Shown: positions 9,969 to 20,400 of the stretch, one piece after another
Layout of the letters: each line of letters begins with the position of its first letter
Position numbering within the stretch: position 1 is the first letter of the stretch
Origin: Nocardia sp. alder85J
GTDB lineage: Bacteria > Actinomycetota > Actinomycetes > Mycobacteriales > Mycobacteriaceae
Direction of reading: 5' to 3'
DNA length: 64,000 nt
Assembly (NCBI RefSeq): GCF_020176955.2
Contig: NZ_JAIUCZ020000003.1
Location: 1 to 64,000, forward strand
Program-made: the position numbers and the translations under genes
Notes under the pieces: model-generated
What the model saw: only the letters and a program-made list of their open reading frames with translations
Database searches by the model: none
What the model was told of the DNA's origin: nothing

Positions 9969-12900
9969 GTCGCCCCAACGACGGTCTGCCCATGTTGCCG
10001 CCGTGGCTGTCGGAGAACGACGTCACCGAGAGCGGCTACGAGGCCCCGGTCCAGAACCTGCCACACGAGGAATTCATCCCGGAGAAGCCGTCGTCGCGCC
10101 GCCGGTTCGGCCGCAGGTCCGATTCCGAACGGCCCGCCCCCGAGACCGAGAAGAAGCGCGGCTGGGGCCGCCGCAAGGACAGGGCCGAGGCCGAGCCCCC
10201 GGAACAGCAGCCCTGGGGGCAATCGGAGTACGAGCCGGACTACAACGGTGGTTTCCGACCGGAAATGCCGCCGGACAACCTGCCCCCGCTGCCGCAGCGC
10301 ACCGGTGGCGAATTCCAGCTACCCCCCGGCGCTCCGCAGACCGGTGGCCCCGGCCCCGGTGGCTTCCCGATGCCCCCGGACGGCCCGGGCCCGCGCCCGG
10401 ACGCCCTCTCGGCGCCGCCCACCGAGCACCTCCGCCCGCCCGAATCCGGCCCGTGGTCCACACCGCCACCGGCCCACCAGGGCTTCGGTTCCGCCCCCGC
10501 CGAGACGACGGAACGACTCTCGCACCGCCCCGATCTGCCGCCCTCGCCCGCCGAGCAGCGCCCGGCGTTCCCCGGCCCACCGGGTATCGGCAACGGCCCG
10601 CAACTCTCGGGCGCACCGGCACCCGCGGACCGCCCGGAACTCCCCCCGCGGTTGCTCCCCCCGACCGGCGAACCCACCCCGCACGCGACCTCCCCCGGCC
10701 ATCGGCCCGACGGATGGCCGTCCGGACAGCCCGGCACCGAAGACCCCGCGGCCGCGCACGGAGCCCAACCCCGCCCCGGCGGTGGCACCCACGGTTCCGG
10801 TGCACCGGGCACCGGCATCAACCCACCCGGCGGCCTCGACACGCCAGGCCCCGGTTTCGGCACAACAGACAGCAACTTCACCGCACCGGCCACCGGCCCG
10901 AACGCACCCGGCGGCGGCTTCACCACGCCGGGCACCGGCCCGAACACGTCCGGTGCCGGCTTCACCACACCCGGCGGCGGCCCGAACACACCCGGCGGCG
11001 GCTTCATCGCACCGGGCGGCAGTTTCGAAATGCCGGGTACCGGTCCGAATGCGCCGGTGGGCAGCTTCGACGCGTTCGGCACCGGGCCGGACGCGCTCGG
11101 CGCCGACGCCCCGGCCGCGAATTTCGCACCCGATACCCATCACAGCGGCGATCGCTCGCCGGTGGGCCCCGGCCCGGCGACCACCGCGGCGCCCGGGCCG
11201 CAACACGCCGCCACACCCACACGCGGCGACACCTCGCCCGGCGAAAGTCCTTACGCGGCTTCGCCCTTCGGTTCCGTGCCACGTCCGGAACTGCCGGATC
11301 CTCCGCGCCCTGCCGAGGCCGGGAACCCCACGGCGGACGATCTCCGGCTGCCAGGGCCGAATACGCCCGCGCCGATCGGTTCCGCCGGCGCACCGGTCCG
11401 GCCGGACCTGCCGGAACCGCCGCCCGCGAGCACCTCACGTGTGCCCGACGGAGGTCCGGCGATCGGTGGGAGCCCTTCCGCAGCAGCAACTTTCGGCAGA
11501 ATCCCCGGAGCGTCGAATATTCCCGCCGGGCCGTCCGCGAATGGACCGCAGGCCCACGACGGTGGTCGTACGTCGTCGCCCGCCGGTGCTCCGCGACCCG
11601 CGGACGGCTCCGGCGACCGGCCGAACCTTCCCGGTTCGTCGGCCGATCCACTACGGCCCGCAGGCGGCGCGAGCAACCGGCCGGATCTTCCCTCCGCACC
11701 GGCCGATCCGATTCGGCCCGCAGGCGGCCAGAGCAACCGGCCGGACCTCCCCCCCTCTCCGACCGCGAATCCCGCCCGGCCGGACCTGCCCCCGGCACCG
11801 GTGGACCCCGCACGGCTCCCGGGTGGTCCCAGCGATCCGCGTACCGGTGAAAACCCCGCGGCCGCAACTTCTCCCGGGCCGGCCGCATCGAATTTCGCGC
11901 CCGCGCAGCCTTGGAACTCGCCGGCGGCCGGAGGTCCTGGCAACCAGCCGATCGGTGGCGAAAGCCATTCCGCCGCAGCCGCGTTCGGCGGCGGCCCGGC
12001 CACGCCCAACTCTTCCGTCCCGCCGAGCGCCCAGCAGCCCGGGGATGCGGGCCGACCGGCCCACGGCGGTGAACCGCCCTTCGCACCGGCGGCCTTCGGC
12101 GGCGGGGCGGCGCCTGCCGCATTCCCGTTCGCCGCGCCCGGTCGGACCACGCCCGACGGCGCCTCGTCCGGTGACGGCCGGCCGGCAACCGGCGAACCAG
12201 GACGGCCCGGCGGCGAATCCCCGTTCCCGGCAGGCCGGCCGGAGTATGACCCGCGCACCGGCGAAACCTCCTCCGTGCCCGGCACTTCGGACAATGGGCC
12301 GACGACCGCGCCGCCGGTGAACGCCCCGTGGACGCCGGCCGCCGCCGAGCGGCCGGCGAGCGGTGGCAGGCATCGGATCATCGGTGACACGCCGGGGGCC
12401 GGCGAGTTCAACGGGCTGCCACCGCACATGATCGGCGCGGGGTCCGGTGATCCGCAGTTCGAGACCACGACGCGATTCACTCCCGAGCCCGCCGCCGAGG
12501 TGCCGCCGTCACGGTTCAACGCGCCGCCGGACCCGGCGATGCCCCCGGGCCCGCCCTACGGCGCCGATCGCTACGGAAACGGCGGCGCCGCAGCCGGTTT
12601 CGGTACCGCATCCCAGGCCGGTCAGTCGTACCGGGCGCCGGACGGCACCGATGTGCCCTATGCGCAACCGAATCCCACCGGTCCGGCCGGGCAGTACCCG
12701 AACGGCCCGTACCCGAATCCGGGACCGGGCGGCCAGTGGCAGCAGCCGGGTCAGCCGCCCCAGCAGCAGTGGGGCACAACGAATTACGCCTCGCCGCAGC
12801 CCGGCGGTATGCAGCCGTCGCTGGACGATGTCCCGGTGCGGCGGGCACGCAAGTCGCCGAACACGGGCTGGCGCCGGGCGGTGCACCACATGTCCGGCGG

Positions 12901-13741
12901 AACCATCAATCCGGGCATGTCCGCCGAGGAGCGGCGGTTGCAGGAGTTGGTGGCCCGGATCAGGCAACCCGTGCGCGGCGACTATCGGATCGCGGTACTG
13001 TCGCTGAAGGGCGGCGTAGGCAAGACCACCACCACGATGGGCATCGGCTCCATCTTCGCGTCGATCCGCGGCGATCGGGTGATCGCGGTCGACGCCAACC
13101 CCGATTTCGGCACGCTGTCGCAGCGGGTGGCGCTGCAAACCCGTTCCACGGTGCGGGATCTGCTGCTGGATCCGAAGATCGGCGCCTACTCCGACGTGCG
13201 GCGGCACACCTCGCAGAGCACCAGCCGCCTGGAAGTGCTTGCCAGCGAACGTGATCCGGCCGCCTCCGAGTCGTTCAGCGACGAGGAGTACCGGCAGGTG
13301 GCGCGCATCCTGCAGCGCTTCTACAACATCATCCTCACCGATTGCGGTACCGGCCTGATGCATTCGGCGATGGCCGGGGTGCTGGATCTGGCGCATTCGC
13401 TGGTGCTGATCTCGTCGTCGGCGATCGACGGCGCGCGCAGCGCCGCGGCCACGCTGGACTGGTTGTCGCTGCACGGCCACGATCATCTGGTGCGCAATGC
13501 CGTCGTCGTGATCAACCTGCCGCGGCCCGGCTCACCGAACGTGGGCATCCAGCAGTTGCGCGAATACTTCCTGTCCCGGTGCCGAGCGGTGCACGTCATC
13601 CCGTTCGATCCGCATCTGTCCGAGGGTGCGGAGATAGATCTGGCCCGATTGCACAAGGAAACCAAGCGTTCCCTGGTCGAACTGTCCGCCACGGTCGCCG
13701 ACGACTTCGCCACCGACCACCGGCGGTTCCACGAGTTCTGA
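9965..13741 (+). CDS. Long proline-rich ParA/MinD-type ATPase, EspI-like
   Basis: The predicted product has about 1258 residues. I chose the GTG at 9965 because the sequence becomes protein-like there (SRPNDGLPMLPPWLSEND); the frame is open further upstream. Residues ~1-960 are disordered, rich in Pro, Gly, Ala and short repeats. The last ~270 residues are a ParA/MinD-family ATPase with the deviant Walker A KGGVGKTTT (Lys1015-) and downstream AVDANPDFGTL and ILTDCGTGL. This layout, a disordered proline-rich head on a ParA-like domain, is that of EspI (Rv3876 type) of the ESX systems. Its role is probably regulatory or in positioning the secretion machine. It is next to the ribosomal operon and ~3.7 kb from the ESX core. 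Confidence 0.85.
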   Translation: MSRPNDGLPMLPPWLSENDVTESGYEAPVQNLPHEEFIPEKPSSRRRFGRRSDSERPAPETEKKRGWGRRKDRAEAEPPEQQPWGQSEYEPDYNGGFRPEMPPDNLPPLPQRTGGEFQLPPGAPQTGGPGPGGFPMPPDGPGPRPDALSAPPTEHLRPPESGPWSTPPPAHQGFGSAPAETTERLSHRPDLPPSPAEQRPAFPGPPGIGNGPQLSGAPAPADRPELPPRLLPPTGEPTPHATSPGHRPDGWPSGQPGTEDPAAAHGAQPRPGGGTHGSGAPGTGINPPGGLDTPGPGFGTTDSNFTAPATGPNAPGGGFTTPGTGPNTSGAGFTTPGGGPNTPGGGFIAPGGSFEMPGTGPNAPVGSFDAFGTGPDALGADAPAANFAPDTHHSGDRSPVGPGPATTAAPGPQHAATPTRGDTSPGESPYAASPFGSVPRPELPDPPRPAEAGNPTADDLRLPGPNTPAPIGSAGAPVRPDLPEPPPASTSRVPDGGPAIGGSPSAAATFGRIPGASNIPAGPSANGPQAHDGGRTSSPAGAPRPADGSGDRPNLPGSSADPLRPAGGASNRPDLPSAPADPIRPAGGQSNRPDLPPSPTANPARPDLPPAPVDPARLPGGPSDPRTGENPAAATSPGPAASNFAPAQPWNSPAAGGPGNQPIGGESHSAAAAFGGGPATPNSSVPPSAQQPGDAGRPAHGGEPPFAPAAFGGGAAPAAFPFAAPGRTTPDGASSGDGRPATGEPGRPGGESPFPAGRPEYDPRTGETSSVPGTSDNGPTTAPPVNAPWTPAAAERPASGGRHRIIGDTPGAGEFNGLPPHMIGAGSGDPQFETTTRFTPEPAAEVPPSRFNAPPDPAMPPGPPYGADRYGNGGAAAGFGTASQAGQSYRAPDGTDVPYAQPNPTGPAGQYPNGPYPNPGPGGQWQQPGQPPQQQWGTTNYASPQPGGMQPSLDDVPVRRARKSPNTGWRRAVHHMSGGTINPGMSAEERRLQELVARIRQPVRGDYRIAVLSLKGGVGKTTTTMGIGSIFASIRGDRVIAVDANPDFGTLSQRVALQTRSTVRDLLLDPKIGAYSDVRRHTSQSTSRLEVLASERDPAASESFSDEEYRQVARILQRFYNIILTDCGTGLMHSAMAGVLDLAHSLVLISSSAIDGARSAAATLDWLSLHGHDHLVRNAVVVINLPRPGSPNVGIQQLREYFLSRCRAVHVIPFDPHLSEGAEIDLARLHKETKRSLVELSATVADDFATDHRRFHEF
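10870..11100 (+). repeat. Imperfect protein-coding repeats in the EspI-like head
   Basis: About five degenerate copies of a ~16-residue unit of the form GPN-x-x-G-x-G-F-T-x-P-G, for example GPNTSGAGFTTPGGGPNTPG. A second repeat family (NRPDLP-x-x-P and PAGG) lies at about 11600-11830. Both are coding low-complexity repeats. Confidence 0.75.
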
Positions 13742-13899
13742 CCCGGCCGCCGGTATCGGATCAGTCGCCCGGCGCGTCCGCCGGACGGCGGGCCCGGCCG
13801 GACGCCGCCCGCCGATTCCCGGCCGTTCATGGCTTGACCTCAAGACGACTTCAACTGGCACGGTGGGGTGATCACACACCGCACGGACAGGAGCAAGCG

Positions 13900-14745
13900 A
13901 TGAGCGGCACGAACCGGACCGGGAATCCGCAGGCCACCCTCTGGAACGGCCCCGCCGGAGAAGCGTGGGTCGCGGCGCAGGAGGTGGTCGACGGCGCCCT
14001 GCGACCGTTCCGGGATCTGCTCGTCGAGGAGGTGGTGGCCACCTCCGGGCAGCGGGTGCTGGACGTGGGCTGCGGCACCGCCGACACGACGGTCGCGATC
14101 GCGCGGCGGCTCGGCGCATCCGCGCACTGCGTCGGCGTAGACATCTCCGAGCCGATGCTCGCCGGAGCCCGTGCCCGCGCCGAAAAGTGCGGCGTCGCAG
14201 TCGATTTCCGCCGCGCCGATGCGCAGACCCATCCCTTCGAGCCCGGCTCGTTCGACACCGTGGTGTCCCGGTTCGGCGTGATGTTCTTCGATCGGCCGGT
14301 GGCCGCGTTCACGAATCTGCGCCGGGCCGCGGATCACGGCGCACAGCTGCGCTGCATCGTGTGGCGCGGACCGGCCGACAACCCGTTCATGGCGGCCCCG
14401 GAGCGAGCCGCCGCTCCGCTGCTGCCGGACCTGCCGGTGCCGGACCTCGAGGCGCCCGGCCGGTTCGCCCTCGCGGATCGCGACCGGACCGCCGCCATCC
14501 TCACCGGCGGCGGCTGGACGGATATCGACATCCGGCCGATCGATGTCGAGTGCCGGATGCCCGAGGCCGAGCTGAACGGCTACCTCACCAGGATGGGGGT
14601 GGTCGGCAATGCCCTGCGCGCGGTCGACGAGCACACCCGTGACCGGGTGGTCGGCGCCGTCCGCGCCGCCCTCGACCCCTTCGTGCACGGGGACGAGGTC
14701 CGCTATCCGGCCGGCTGCTGGATGCTGAGCGCCCTCGCCCGCTGA
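13900..14745 (+). CDS. SAM-dependent methyltransferase, class I
   Basis: A 281-residue protein with a GGAG site before the ATG. The SAM-binding motif I is VLDVGCGTADTTVAIA, followed by CVGVDISEPMLAGAR (acidic residue for the ribose) and FDTVVSRFGVMFF as the post-I region. This is a UbiE/COQ5-like small-molecule methyltransferase; the substrate cannot be told from sequence. It stands alone, 158 bases behind the EspI-like gene. Just upstream, TTGACCTCAAG followed by CTTCAAC may form a promoter with a partial dyad. Confidence 0.88.
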   Translation: MSGTNRTGNPQATLWNGPAGEAWVAAQEVVDGALRPFRDLLVEEVVATSGQRVLDVGCGTADTTVAIARRLGASAHCVGVDISEPMLAGARARAEKCGVAVDFRRADAQTHPFEPGSFDTVVSRFGVMFFDRPVAAFTNLRRAADHGAQLRCIVWRGPADNPFMAAPERAAAPLLPDLPVPDLEAPGRFALADRDRTAAILTGGGWTDIDIRPIDVECRMPEAELNGYLTRMGVVGNALRAVDEHTRDRVVGAVRAALDPFVHGDEVRYPAGCWMLSALAR

Positions 14746-14773
14746 TCGAGCCCGGCAGACCGCCCGGAGCGAA

Positions 14774-15304
14774 CTACCAGGTGGGCAGCCGACGGCGTCC
14801 GGCCATCACGTCGCGGAGCAGGTCGTCGTAGCCGTCGGCCAGCTCGGCGAGGCGATGCCACGCGCCGTGCAGGACCTCGTTGTCGGCGTGCAACGTCATC
14901 AGGGCATGATGAGCGCGCACAGAGGCTTCGGCAAGGCGGTCGATCACCGAGCCGATGGTCTCGGTGTGCAGGGTGGCGCCGAGCCGATGTTCTGGCACGG
15001 CGCGGGAGACCCAGTCATCGATCGCCATGACCAGCTCCATGCGACGGCGGTCGATCTCGACGATGGCCGCGGGCTCCAGGTCGGGAGCGTTGTCGCCGGT
15101 TCCGCCGACGCGACGCTCGTGCAGTACGGCGAGGTCGCGCGCGAACCAGAGCAGGGGGCCACCGATCACCCGATGGCCACGGCAGGCGCGCAGTAGTAGA
15201 TCGGAGCTGGGCACCAAGCCGTTGGTGAGAGTTTGCACCGCCACTCCGCCGTACGAAGCGGTGGGCAGCGCCACAACCGTCTGATACGTCTCCGAACCTG
15301 CCAC
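14774..15304 (-). CDS. DUF4254-like protein
   Basis: A 176-residue, mostly helical protein with a GTG start. The segment EIDRRRMELVMAIDDWVS, then VIDRLAEASVRAHHAL and a terminal helix pair with WHRLAELADGYDDLLRDV, fits my memory of actinobacterial DUF4254 proteins, whose function is unknown. It is transcribed divergently from the GntR regulator, with about 160 bases between the two starts, so the regulator may control it. It has no membrane segment or signal peptide. Confidence 0.65.
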   Translation of the reverse strand: MAGSETYQTVVALPTASYGGVAVQTLTNGLVPSSDLLLRACRGHRVIGGPLLWFARDLAVLHERRVGGTGDNAPDLEPAAIVEIDRRRMELVMAIDDWVSRAVPEHRLGATLHTETIGSVIDRLAEASVRAHHALMTLHADNEVLHGAWHRLAELADGYDDLLRDVMAGRRRLPTW

Positions 15305-15464
15305 GTTGCCTCGCCGTCTTCGCCGTTACAACCCTCGTTCAGGACAGTTCATTACAATAAACTTCGAAACGCGTGTGTCAAGGGTCACACGCCGATCAAC
15401 TCGACGGAGTAGACTCCGGGTCCTCGAGCAACCAACGTCCTCCACCGAGATGCAGGGGGGTCAC

Positions 15465-16304
15465 ATGGTGGACGGTCCGAGGTATCAGCGGATTGCCGGC
15501 CTCCTGCGTGAACAGATCCGCGACGGCCACTGGCGACCCGGCGACCGTCTCCCGAGCCACAGCGAACTGGCCGAGCAGATGCAGGTGTCGATCACGACCG
15601 TACGCAATGCGATTCAGGTCCTGGTCACCGAAAACCTGCTGTACACAGCCACTTCCCGCGGCACCATCGTGCGCAGTCAGGAAGTGCTGGAATCGGTTGT
15701 CACCCACCACATTCGCCCGGATCGCCCGAAAGCGGGCAACGACATCTTCTCCGAGATCGCGCGGACCGCGGGCCGCGAGCCGTCCAAGCAGTTCACCGCC
15801 CGGATGGAGCCCGCCGCCCCGGATGTCGCGAATTGGCTGGGCGTGCCCAGGGATTCGTGGGTGGTGGCCCGAACCGTGGTGCAGTACCTGGACAACGAGC
15901 CCTGGTCCTGGGAGGTGAGCTTCTACCCGCGCGATCTCGCCGAGGACACCGGCATCGACTCGCCGCACGACATCCCGGAGGGCACCACCCGCCGGCTGGC
16001 TGCCTGCGGGCATGCCGAGACCGCGCACCGCGACACCGTGGTCGCCCGCCCGGCCACCGCCGAGGAGGCCACCGTGCTCGGCGTCGGCACCGGCACCATC
16101 CTGCTCGACCATCTCCGCATCGGCGCCAACCCGGCCCGCATCACCCGGGTGTCGCGGCACCGCTCGACCGCCAACCGCAACCGCCTCGCCTACGAACTCG
16201 GCGACGACGGCGGCCTCGACCTCATCCGCCGCACCCTCGGCACGCCGCAGCCGCTGGGCAATTCACACTATTTCGGCATCTCTCTGGTACCCGGTTCAGC
16301 ATGA
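15465..16304 (+). CDS. GntR/HutC-type transcription regulator
   Basis: Residues ~5-70 form the GntR winged helix: YQRIAGLLREQIRDGHW, PGDRLPSHSELAEQM and SITTVRNAIQVL. Residues ~90-270 form an UTRA ligand-binding domain with VARTVVQYLDNEPWSW and GTGTILLDHLRIG. I chose the ATG at 15465 because GGGGGG lies four bases upstream; an in-frame ATG at 15450 is possible. Its stop overlaps the start of the following acetyltransferase (ATGA), so the two are translationally coupled. The effector is unknown. Confidence 0.9.
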   Translation: MVDGPRYQRIAGLLREQIRDGHWRPGDRLPSHSELAEQMQVSITTVRNAIQVLVTENLLYTATSRGTIVRSQEVLESVVTHHIRPDRPKAGNDIFSEIARTAGREPSKQFTARMEPAAPDVANWLGVPRDSWVVARTVVQYLDNEPWSWEVSFYPRDLAEDTGIDSPHDIPEGTTRRLAACGHAETAHRDTVVARPATAEEATVLGVGTGTILLDHLRIGANPARITRVSRHRSTANRNRLAYELGDDGGLDLIRRTLGTPQPLGNSHYFGISLVPGSA

Positions 16305-16921
16305 ATATCCGCATTCGCCAGGCGAGCCCGGCCGATCTCGGCGTCATCTGTCGACTTCGACTCCAGCGCACAGCGTGGCTCGCGGCGCGCGGTTCGGATC
16401 AGTGGTCCGAGCCCGCGGGCGGATTGCCCATCCAGGTGTTCGCGCGCGGGGTGGCCCGATCGCTGCGCGCCGGCGAGACCTGGATGGCGGAGGCCGGTGG
16501 CGAACCGGCGGGCACCATCACCGTCAACGACCGCGCCGACGAGGGCCTGTGGTCGCCGGGCGAACTGGTGGACGCCCTGATCGTCCACTACATGATCGCG
16601 GATCTGCGCTTCACCGGCTGGGGCATCGGCGCGAGCCTGCTCGCCCACGCCGCGGCGCTGGCCCGCGCCCGGCGCCGCACCTGGGTCCGGCTGGACGCCT
16701 GGACCACCAACACCGCCCTGCACGACTACTACCGCCGGGCCGGTTTCCGCCTGGTCCGCATCGCGGAATCGGTGGCCGCCCCATCGACGGCGCTGTTCGA
16801 GCGCCGCGCCGACGCCCCGGACCGGGTACCGGAACCGCCGAGAATTCCACGGCGCATCCTGATCGGCGCCACCGACACCCGGCTGGCCGTGCCCGGTGTC
16901 GCCTCAAGCGCGCCGGGATGA
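16301..16921 (+). CDS. GNAT-family N-acetyltransferase
   Basis: A 206-residue protein starting MNIRIRQASPADLGVI. The acetyl-CoA site is the segment RFTGWGIGASLLAHAAALA, a degenerate Q/R-x-x-G-x-G/A pyrophosphate loop, followed by WVRLDAWTTNTALHDYYRRA, a typical GNAT end. It probably transfers an acetyl group to an amine substrate. It is coupled by an ATGA overlap to the GntR gene. The last ~40 residues are a proline-rich extension whose end overlaps the convergent gene at 16904-17419 by 18 bases. Confidence 0.88.
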   Translation: MNIRIRQASPADLGVICRLRLQRTAWLAARGSDQWSEPAGGLPIQVFARGVARSLRAGETWMAEAGGEPAGTITVNDRADEGLWSPGELVDALIVHYMIADLRFTGWGIGASLLAHAAALARARRRTWVRLDAWTTNTALHDYYRRAGFRLVRIAESVAAPSTALFERRADAPDRVPEPPRIPRRILIGATDTRLAVPGVASSAPG

Positions 16922-17419
16922 GCCGAGTACCAGGTCGACCGCGATCCGGGCGTACACCCGATCCTTCTCCTGCTCCTCGTCGCTGAGCCCGGTGCCGAAA
17001 GGCTCCGTCGCCCGCGCCCGGTCCCGCTCCGCGCCGGTCATCTCGATATGGAACGGCTCGTCGTCGTAGGGCTCCATCAATGGGGCCCGCCCGGGCCGGG
17101 TGTCCGAGATCTTGCGGCGCATCCAGGCCTGATGCACATAATCCGAGATCACCTCGCGCGCCTGCGTATTGTCCGCCAACGCGATGCCGTCCATCCGCAT
17201 CCGGGCGGCGATCTCGAGGGCGACCTCGACCGAGATCTGGCAGTTGCGCTGGGCGTCCTCCGGTAGGTGCCAGTAGCCAGCGATGTCCGCGGGCGACGGA
17301 TCCGGTCGGACCCCGGCCGTCGCGGCGTGCGCGGCGGCGAGCTGCCGCATCTGTCCCGGATGCCCGTTGGGACGTGGTCCCAGCACCGGTTCCACCAATG
17401 CCATCGGAATATCGGACAC
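16904..17419 (-). CDS. Hypothetical protein at the edge of the ESX cluster
   Basis: A 171-residue soluble protein with a GTG start. I do not recognise its family. It starts with a short proline-rich stretch, then has helices around CQISVEVALEIAARMRMDG and ISDYVHQAWMRRKI, and ends RVYARIAVDLVLGSS. It lies 72 bases after eccC on the same strand and could be the last gene of the eccD-mycP-eccC operon. Third-position GC content is high in this frame, which supports coding. Confidence 0.7.
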   Translation of the reverse strand: MSDIPMALVEPVLGPRPNGHPGQMRQLAAAHAATAGVRPDPSPADIAGYWHLPEDAQRNCQISVEVALEIAARMRMDGIALADNTQAREVISDYVHQAWMRRKISDTRPGRAPLMEPYDDEPFHIEMTGAERDRARATEPFGTGLSDEEQEKDRVYARIAVDLVLGSSRRA

Positions 17420-17491
17420 AGACGGATTCCCCTCGCCTCACCGCGGCCGATAATCCCATTCCAACGGCACACTTCCCGGCGCCGGGAACGA

Positions 17492-20400
17492 TCACAGCGG
17501 CGGCAGGTAGGCGATCTGCACCATCTCCTGTCCCTTGGTGCGCGAGACCAGGATGCCGCGCCCCGGCGGCAGTTTCTCCGGCCGGACATCGCCGATGATC
17601 TTGCCCTCGTCGCGGGGACCGCTGCCGATCAGCGTGTCGACACTGAGGTTCTTCATGCCGCCGACCACCGGATCGAACAGCGCGCGCGACACCCCGCCGA
17701 TGCGGCGGGTGAGGACGAAGTGCAGGCCGATGTCGCGGGCCTGCGGCAGATATTCGACCAGCGGGGCCAGCGGATTGATGCCGCCGCCCGCAGCCACCAC
17801 CATGTCGTAGTCGTCCACGATGATGTAGATCTCCGGCCCGGTCCACCAGCTGCGCTCCCGCAACTGCTGCGGCGTGATGTCCGAACCCGGTGCGCGCCGG
17901 GACAGATAGACGCAGATCTCCTTGATCATGTTGCCGCAGGTCTGCGATCCGGTCGAATATCCGGCCAGGAACTGTTCCGGCACCACCCCGAGCATGGTGC
18001 GCCGGTAGTCGATCAGGATGATCCGGGCCTGTTCCGGGCTGGAGTTCTCGACCACACCCATCGCGATGTTGCGCAGCAGCGTCGTCTTCCCGGATTCCAC
18101 GTCGGCGAAGGCCATGAAATGCGGGTCGGCGTCGAAATCCAGTACCAGCGGCTGCAATTCGGATTCGCCGAGCCCGACCGCGATCTTGGTCGGGCCCAGT
18201 GCCAGCCCGCGCGCCCGCACCGCGGCGACCACGTGTTCGCGCTCGACCTTGTGCGGCAGCATCCGCACCTCGGGCGCGCGCAATCCGGGATACAGCTCCA
18301 CCAGCGCCTGCCGCGACGCCGCGGCGCCGTCGGCGAGCGTCGCCAGCTCCATATCGGAGTCCAGGCGCGGCAGGGCGATCAGCATGTGCAGTTTCTCCGG
18401 CGTCAGACCGCGACCGGGCCGGCCCACCGGCACCAGCGCCGCGGTGCGCCGATCCATCTCGGAGTCGGAGGGATCGCCGAGCCGCAATTCGATCCTGGTA
18501 CCGATCTGATCCTTGATCACCGGCCGGATCTCACCCCACCGCCGGGCCACCAGGATCACGTGGATCCCGAGCGAGAGGCCACCCCCGGCCAGCGCGTTGA
18601 CCTGGGATTCGAGTGCCTCGTACTCCTCGCGGATGGTGGCCCAGCCGTCGATCACCAGGAATACGTCGCCGAACCGGTCCTCGGCCATCGGATCGTCGGG
18701 CGCGATCCGGCCGCCACCGGCGACGAGGGCGGCGTAGCGCCGAGTGCGGAAATCGGTGACGGATTCGATTCCCCAGCGGCTGAACCGTTCCTGGCGTTGC
18801 CGCATCAGTGTCGTCATCTCGGCGATGGTGCGCCGGATCCGATCCGGGTCGTTGGCGCGGGCGACCGATCCCACATGCGGCAGTCCCGACAGGCTCGACA
18901 GCGCGCCGCTGCCGAAGTCGATGCAGTAGAACTGCACCTGTTCGGGGCTGTGCGTCGCGGCGGCGGCCATGACGATGGTGCGGACCGCCGTGGTCTTGCC
19001 GGACTGCGGACCGCCGACGATCGCGACATGTCCCTGCGCACCGGCCAGATTGATGGTCAGCACGTCCCGCTTCTGCTCGTACGGCTTGTCGATGATGCCG
19101 ATCGGCATCCAGAGCCGGCCGTGCCGGTTGACCGGCGAGCGCCAATCCGGATCCGGCAGCAGCATGTCCACCGTCGGCGCGTCGTCCAGCGGCGGCAACC
19201 ACACCTCGTGCGCCGGCCGGCCGTGCCCGACCAGTTGCCCGACCACGACCTGCAACAGGGTGTCCGGGATGCCCTCGTCGGCCGGGGCCGGCGGCAAATC
19301 CAGCGGATCCAGGCGCGGCAGTTCGGGCGCGGCCGGCAGCTCCACCGGCGCCGCGGTGAACAGTCGCGGCGGCGCCTCGACCACCGCCCGACCCGCGACC
19401 TGCCGTCCCGCGCGCGGCGCCACATACGGACCGGAGACGTAGGTCGCGTTGAACCGCAACGGATCCGAGGCATCGCTCTTGAGGTAACCCGAACCCGGCA
19501 CGGCGGGCAGATGATAGGCGTCGGTGATGCCGAGCACCGCGCGGGATTCGTTGGCGGAGAACGTCCGCAGGCCGATCCGGTAGGACAGATGCGAGTCCAG
19601 GCCGCGCATCCGGTTCTCCTCCAGCCGCTGCGAGGCCAGCAGCAGATGCACGTGCAGCGACCGGCCCAATCGGCCGATCATCACGAACAGATCCGCGAAA
19701 TCCGGCTTCTGCGAGAGCAATTCGGAGAACTCGTCGACGATCACGAACAGCGCGGGCAACGGATCCAGCGGTACCCCGGCGGCGCGGGCCTTCTCGTAGT
19801 CGGTGACGTTGGCGAAATTGCCGGAGGAGCGCAGCAATTCCTGGCGGCGGTTCATCTCACCGGCCAGCGCGTCGCGCATACGGTCGACGAGCTCGATCTC
19901 CTCCTCCAGGTTGGTGATGACCGCCGCCACGTGCGGCAGCGGGTCCAGGCCGAGGAAGGTGGCGCCACCCTTGAAGTCGACCAGCACCAGGTTCAGCTGA
20001 TCCGGCGAATGCGTGGTGACCAGCGAAAGTACCAGGGTCCGAAGGAATTCCGACTTGCCCGACCCGGTCGCGCCGATGCACAGCCCGTGCGGGCCCATCC
20101 CGTACTCCGCGGATTCCTTGATGTCGATCTCGACCGGCGACCCGTCCGGGGTGATGCCGATCGGCACCCGCAGCCGCTCCCGGCCGACCCGCGGCCGCCA
20201 TACCTTGGCGGGATCGATCCCCGCCGCGTCCGGAATCTTCAGCAGCGCCATCAGACCCGGATCGCTGGTGGTGGTGTTGTCACCGAGGCTGACGATCTGC
20301 GCGGCGGTGGCGATGCGGTACCGGGCCAGCGCGCGAGCGTACGCCTCGGCCTCGGCGACGGTCACCGCGTCGGCGGTGGCGAATTTCTCGACCCCGGCGG

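Noticed and set aside
10870..11830. Regularly spaced similar units that could suggest a CRISPR array
   Set aside because: The units are imperfect, in frame, and encode a Gly/Pro/Asn-rich protein repeat; there are no constant repeats with unique spacers and no cas genes.
13830..13862. A possible SoxR/MerR-type operator (TTGACCTCAAG...CTTCAAC) before the methyltransferase
   Set aside because: The dyad is only partial and no MerR-family gene is nearby, so it is mentioned with the methyltransferase but not called as an operator.
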